DNA from: Planctomyces sp. SH-PL62
Lineage (GTDB): Bacteria > Planctomycetota > Planctomycetia > Planctomycetales > Planctomycetaceae
Reading direction: 5' to 3'
DNA length: 64,000 nt
NCBI GenBank assembly: GCA_945893045.1
Contig: CAMDEA010000001.1
Span: forward strand, 62,001 to 126,000
This document shows, one piece after another, positions 61,787 to 64,000 of this stretch. The notes under the pieces were generated by a model that was not told where the DNA came from, searched no databases, and saw only the letters and a list, made by a program, of their open reading frames with translations. The stretch's first letter is position 1. Each line of letters opens with the position of its first letter. Made by a program: the position numbers and the translations under genes.

Positions 61787-61870
61787 GGGGTCGGGAGTCT
61801 TTTTCCGGCCGCTGCATTTGAAGTCGGAAGCTTCCACGAACCAAGGGGCCGGAAAAAGACTCCCGACCCC
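61787..61870. repeat. Perfect long inverted repeat between rpe and the phosphatase-fold gene
   Basis: Arms at 61787-61810 and 61847-61870 (GGGGTCGGGAGTC, then TTTTTCCGGCC) are exact complements over 24 bases. The 36-base loop contains a GGAAGCTTCC palindrome. It begins about 17 bases before the phosphatase-fold gene (read on the minus strand) and ends just after the rpe stop. Confidence 0.85.
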
Positions 61871-61875
61871 GTCGC

Positions 61876-62559
61876 TCAACTCGCCAACCGAGTCAGTTCC
61901 TCGACGGCGACCGAGTAATCACTCTGATCGAAAATCGCGCTGCCGACAACGAACAAGTCCGTGCCGGCTTGGGCACACGCGGCGATCGTCTTCACTCCGA
62001 TGCCGCCGTCCACGGACAGAATCGAGTCGGCCGAAATCATCTGCCGAGCCTGCCGCAACCTCTCGACCGACGCCGGAATGAACGACTGCCCGCCGAAGCC
62101 GGCTTGCACACTCATCAGCAACAGCAGGTCGATCTCATCCACAAACGGAGCGACGTCAGACAGCGGTGTCTTGGGATTCAACACCAATCCCGCGACACGC
62201 CCCGCCTCCCGAATGCGCCGCAGCAATGCTGTCGGCTGCGGCACCGCTTCCAGATGAAAACTGATCGCGTCGCAGCCCGCCTTGAGATACTCGTCGAGAT
62301 AATGGTCCGGGTCGGAGATCATCAAATGCGCATCGAAGACCATGTCGGTCAGCGGCCGCACTTTTTCGATCACCATCGGCCCGTACGACAGGTTCGGGAC
62401 GAAGTGCCCATCCATCACGTCCCAATGCAGAACCTTGGACTTCGCGGCGGTGAGCCGTTCGACCTCGCTTGCCAAATTGCCAAAATCACACTTGAGCATC
62501 GACGGCGCGATGATTGGCCGAGCGGCTCGCATCCGTCGCAGAATCTCATTTCGGTTCAT
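61876..62559 (-). CDS. rpe: Ribulose-phosphate 3-epimerase
   Basis: This 227-residue TIM-barrel enzyme interconverts ribulose-5-phosphate and xylulose-5-phosphate in the pentose phosphate pathway. Marks are IIAPSMLKCDFGNL, HWDVMDGHFVPNLSYGP with catalytic Asp and metal ligands, DAHLMISDPDHYL, LLMSVQAGFGGQSFIP and SVDGGIGVKTI. The ATG at 62559 overlaps the stop of the upstream membrane protein gene (ATGA), so the two are translationally coupled. Length is normal. Confidence 0.96.
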   Translation of the reverse strand: MNRNEILRRMRAARPIIAPSMLKCDFGNLASEVERLTAAKSKVLHWDVMDGHFVPNLSYGPMVIEKVRPLTDMVFDAHLMISDPDHYLDEYLKAGCDAISFHLEAVPQPTALLRRIREAGRVAGLVLNPKTPLSDVAPFVDEIDLLLLMSVQAGFGGQSFIPASVERLRQARQMISADSILSVDGGIGVKTIAACAQAGTDLFVVGSAIFDQSDYSVAVEELTRLAS

Positions 62560-63107
62560 GATTGTTTCTTTCCAGGCAGTTTCCAGCCAAAGGCCAACGC
62601 CAGCACCACAATAGCGACGGCGGCGGCCACCATCCAACGATCGATATGCGACCAAAACCAGTGCAGGACAATCGCCATCAACGTCAGTACCGTCGCGCTC
62701 ACCAGCGCGAGTCGCTCGATCGTGTAAAAACGACGCAACCACGGCAGACAGAGTCCCCAACCGGTCAGCGGACGGAAGATCAACAAGCCTCCGCCCCAGA
62801 AGAGACCCAGGCCAATGAATGTTCCCAACCAACTGATGATTGTTCCCGACGAACCGGTCTTGATTCCCAAATCCTGTTGAGTTTTCGCAGTCGCGTCCGG
62901 CAGAGTGGCCGTTGACTCGGTGGAGTTCTGCGAAACGGACTGGCTGGAATTCGCTTGCGCCGACTGCGTCGCGCGAGCATCTTGATTCCACCACACCACC
63001 AGCCACGCCAGCACCCACACGATCAAGCCGGCCATGAATTGCCGGCGAGGTTCGGAGGGAGCACCGTCAGCGTGAGTTCGGAACCAGTCCAAAGGATTGA
63101 AGGCCAT
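62556..63107 (-). CDS. Hypothetical membrane protein upstream of rpe
   Basis: This 183-residue protein is not from a family I recognise. An N-terminal helix (FMAGLIVWVLAWLVVWW) is followed by a polar Ser/Thr/Gln loop (about 40-85), and then helices GTIISWLGTFIGLGLFWGGGLLIF, LALVSATVLTLMAIVLHWFW and MVAAAVAIVVLALAFGW. A basic C-terminus (KLPGKKQS) closes it. Its stop overlaps the rpe start by four bases, which suggests a shared operon but not a shared function. Confidence 0.6.
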   Translation of the reverse strand: MAFNPLDWFRTHADGAPSEPRRQFMAGLIVWVLAWLVVWWNQDARATQSAQANSSQSVSQNSTESTATLPDATAKTQQDLGIKTGSSGTIISWLGTFIGLGLFWGGGLLIFRPLTGWGLCLPWLRRFYTIERLALVSATVLTLMAIVLHWFWSHIDRWMVAAAVAIVVLALAFGWKLPGKKQS

Positions 63108-63314
63108 ACGGAATTTGTAGCAGCACGTCAGAAGGCTCGACAGTTCGGCCGCTCAGCGTTGGATAACTCAAGTAGCCACCAATGATGGTGACATCATCGA
63201 CGAACGGAATTCCCACTCGACCATCATTGGTCCCGAATCGCATTCGATGCCAGCCAACGAAAAAGCCTCATCTCCCAGCGGGAAATGAGGCATTTCGTGA
63301 GACCGAAGACTCAG

Positions 63315-63387
63315 AGGCGTCGGTGGGAGTTGAACCCACGCGTGACGGATTTGCAATCCGTTGCCTTAGCCACTTGGCTACGACGCC
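63315..63387 (-). tRNA. tRNA-Cys (anticodon GCA)
   Basis: On the minus strand a complete cloverleaf is present. The acceptor stem pairs GGCGTCG with CGACGCC. The D-arm has GCC/GGC around AAGTGGCTAA. The anticodon stem ACGGA/TCCGT holds the loop TTGCAAA, with anticodon GCA at 63352-63354. The T-arm GTGGG/CCCAC holds the loop TTCAACT. The discriminator base is U and CCA is not encoded. Confidence 0.96.
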
Positions 63388-63454
63388 TGATGCGGGGCGG
63401 AATCTAGTTGTGGCTGAAAAGTGGGTCAAGGTGGCTCGTCGAAGCGGGAATCGC

Positions 63455-63494
63455 ATTGCAAATTGCAAAATGAAAATTGCAAATTGCAAAATGA
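63455..63494. repeat. Perfect 19-base tandem repeat, AT-rich
   Basis: ATTGCAAATTGCAAAATGA occurs at 63455-63473 and again at 63476-63494 with two bases between. It lies between tRNA-Cys and the HD-domain gene, 61 bases before that start. It is much more AT-rich than the surroundings. It could be a regulatory site or a repeat shared with other AT-rich gaps. Confidence 0.6.
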
Positions 63495-63554
63495 CGAGCA
63501 GCGATGGACAGTCTCCTGTCACGGAATTTGATTCCCGTTGGAAGGGTTGGTTTC

Positions 63555-64000
63555 ATGCCGCGTGATTTCAATAGCGAGAGTTTGTCGCACGATCCGATTC
63601 ACGGTTACATCCCGTTTGTTTCCAAGGACGGAATTCCGACTGGAGAAGTCTCCGAGCAAGAGTTGATTGATCATCCGTGGGTGCAGCGGATGCGGCAGAT
63701 TCATCAATTGCAGACGGCGTGGTGGGTGTTTCCGTCGGCCGAGCACATGCGGTTTCAGCACATCCTGGGCGCGATGCACCTCGCTTCCGTGTGCATCGAG
63801 CGTTGGTACGAGTCGCTGGTGGCGTCGTGCGCGAATGTGCCCTCGCGAGCTTGTGTCGAAAGCCTCGTCCGGTTGGCCGCGCTGTTGCACGATGTCGGGC
63901 ATGGGCCGTTCGGACATTTCTTTGATGACCATTACCTCGGCCAATTCGGCGCGACGCATGAAGACATCGGCTCAGCGGTGATCCAGCAGGAATTGGGAGA
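63555..64000 (+). CDS. HD-domain phosphohydrolase, dGTPase-like (3' partial)
   Basis: The first 148 residues are in view; the frame runs off the window end. It begins SHDPIHGYIPF, then VQRMRQIHQLQTAWWVFPSAEHMRFQHILGAMHLA and the metal motif ALLHDVGHGPFGHFFDDHYL, the first His, the HD pair and the His of an HD/dNTPase-like hydrolase. Members hydrolyse dNTPs or other phosphoesters; the substrate is not clear from the part seen. GGAAGGG lies upstream of the ATG at 63555. The tandem repeat at 63455-63494 sits in its probable promoter region. Confidence 0.85.
   Translation, partial: MPRDFNSESLSHDPIHGYIPFVSKDGIPTGEVSEQELIDHPWVQRMRQIHQLQTAWWVFPSAEHMRFQHILGAMHLASVCIERWYESLVASCANVPSRACVESLVRLAALLHDVGHGPFGHFFDDHYLGQFGATHEDIGSAVIQQELG

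Noticed and set aside
63440-63500. AT-rich repeat considered as a CRISPR array
   Set aside because: There are only two units with a two-base gap, so no spacers.

Overview
The window looks like a chromosomal segment of a Planctomycetota bacterium (class Planctomycetia is my best guess; genus not assignable). The grounds are four DUF1501 proteins with Tat-type RRxFL leaders, two large DUF1549/DUF1553 proteins with planctomycete-type cytochrome c motifs, an ECF sigma factor translationally coupled to a Ser/Thr kinase with TPRs, a second Ser/Thr kinase, a giant surface protein with an N-terminal CLETRSMLTA-type motif, and high GC with wide, repeat-bearing intergenic gaps. No phage, integrase, CRISPR array, rRNA or complete insertion sequence was seen. 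One tRNA (Cys, GCA) is present.

Layout. 1-2.6 kb: a three-gene molybdenum hydroxylase (xanthine dehydrogenase family) operon, cut by the window edge. 2.6-3.4 kb: decayed formylglycine-generating-enzyme fragments. 3.4-11.5 kb: a redox and stress block with a double-thioredoxin/DsbD-like membrane protein, an HtrA protease, two small membrane proteins, a TPR-like protein, protein-L-isoaspartate methyltransferase, a CBS-domain protein and a tandem universal stress protein whose upstream region carries two GTGATCAC palindromes in direct repeat. 11.6-16 kb: small secreted proteins, a secreted gluzincin peptidase and a DUF1501 protein. 16-23 kb: a fatty acid desaturase, a P1B metal ATPase, a UbiB-like kinase paired with a phasin-like coiled coil, an esterase relic and an SMP-30 family protein. 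23-33.6 kb: DUF1501, ECF sigma plus kinase, and a 1556-residue beta-helix/PKD/RTX surface protein.

33.6-35 kb is a small accessory island: a MITE-like inverted repeat, a frameshifted DUF3368/PIN relic and a probably intact DUF4258-like toxin with a YgiT-type zinc-finger antitoxin. 35-49.6 kb carries the second set of planctomycete secreted enzymes (two DUF1549/1553 proteins, two DUF1501 proteins), an LVIVD-repeat protein, an unrecognised CxxCH protein, a YceI protein and a polytopic membrane protein. 50.5-52.8 kb encodes an FHA-domain protein with about 500 residues of pentapeptide repeats. 53-58.7 kb holds an SGNH hydrolase, an orphan LutB-like protein, and an adaptor plus M50-type membrane protein pair. 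58.7-64 kb has a kinase, accD, a phosphatase-fold protein missing its catalytic histidines, rpe, a membrane protein, tRNA-Cys and a truncated HD-domain hydrolase.

The most striking shared feature is non-coding. About ten intergenic gaps hold long inverted repeats with arms of roughly 20-28 bp, several of which share a core. The most unusual proteins are the FHA/pentad-repeat protein, the histidine-less phosphatase homologue, the double-Trx/DsbD fusion, and the M50-lipoyl protein with its adaptor and no transporter.
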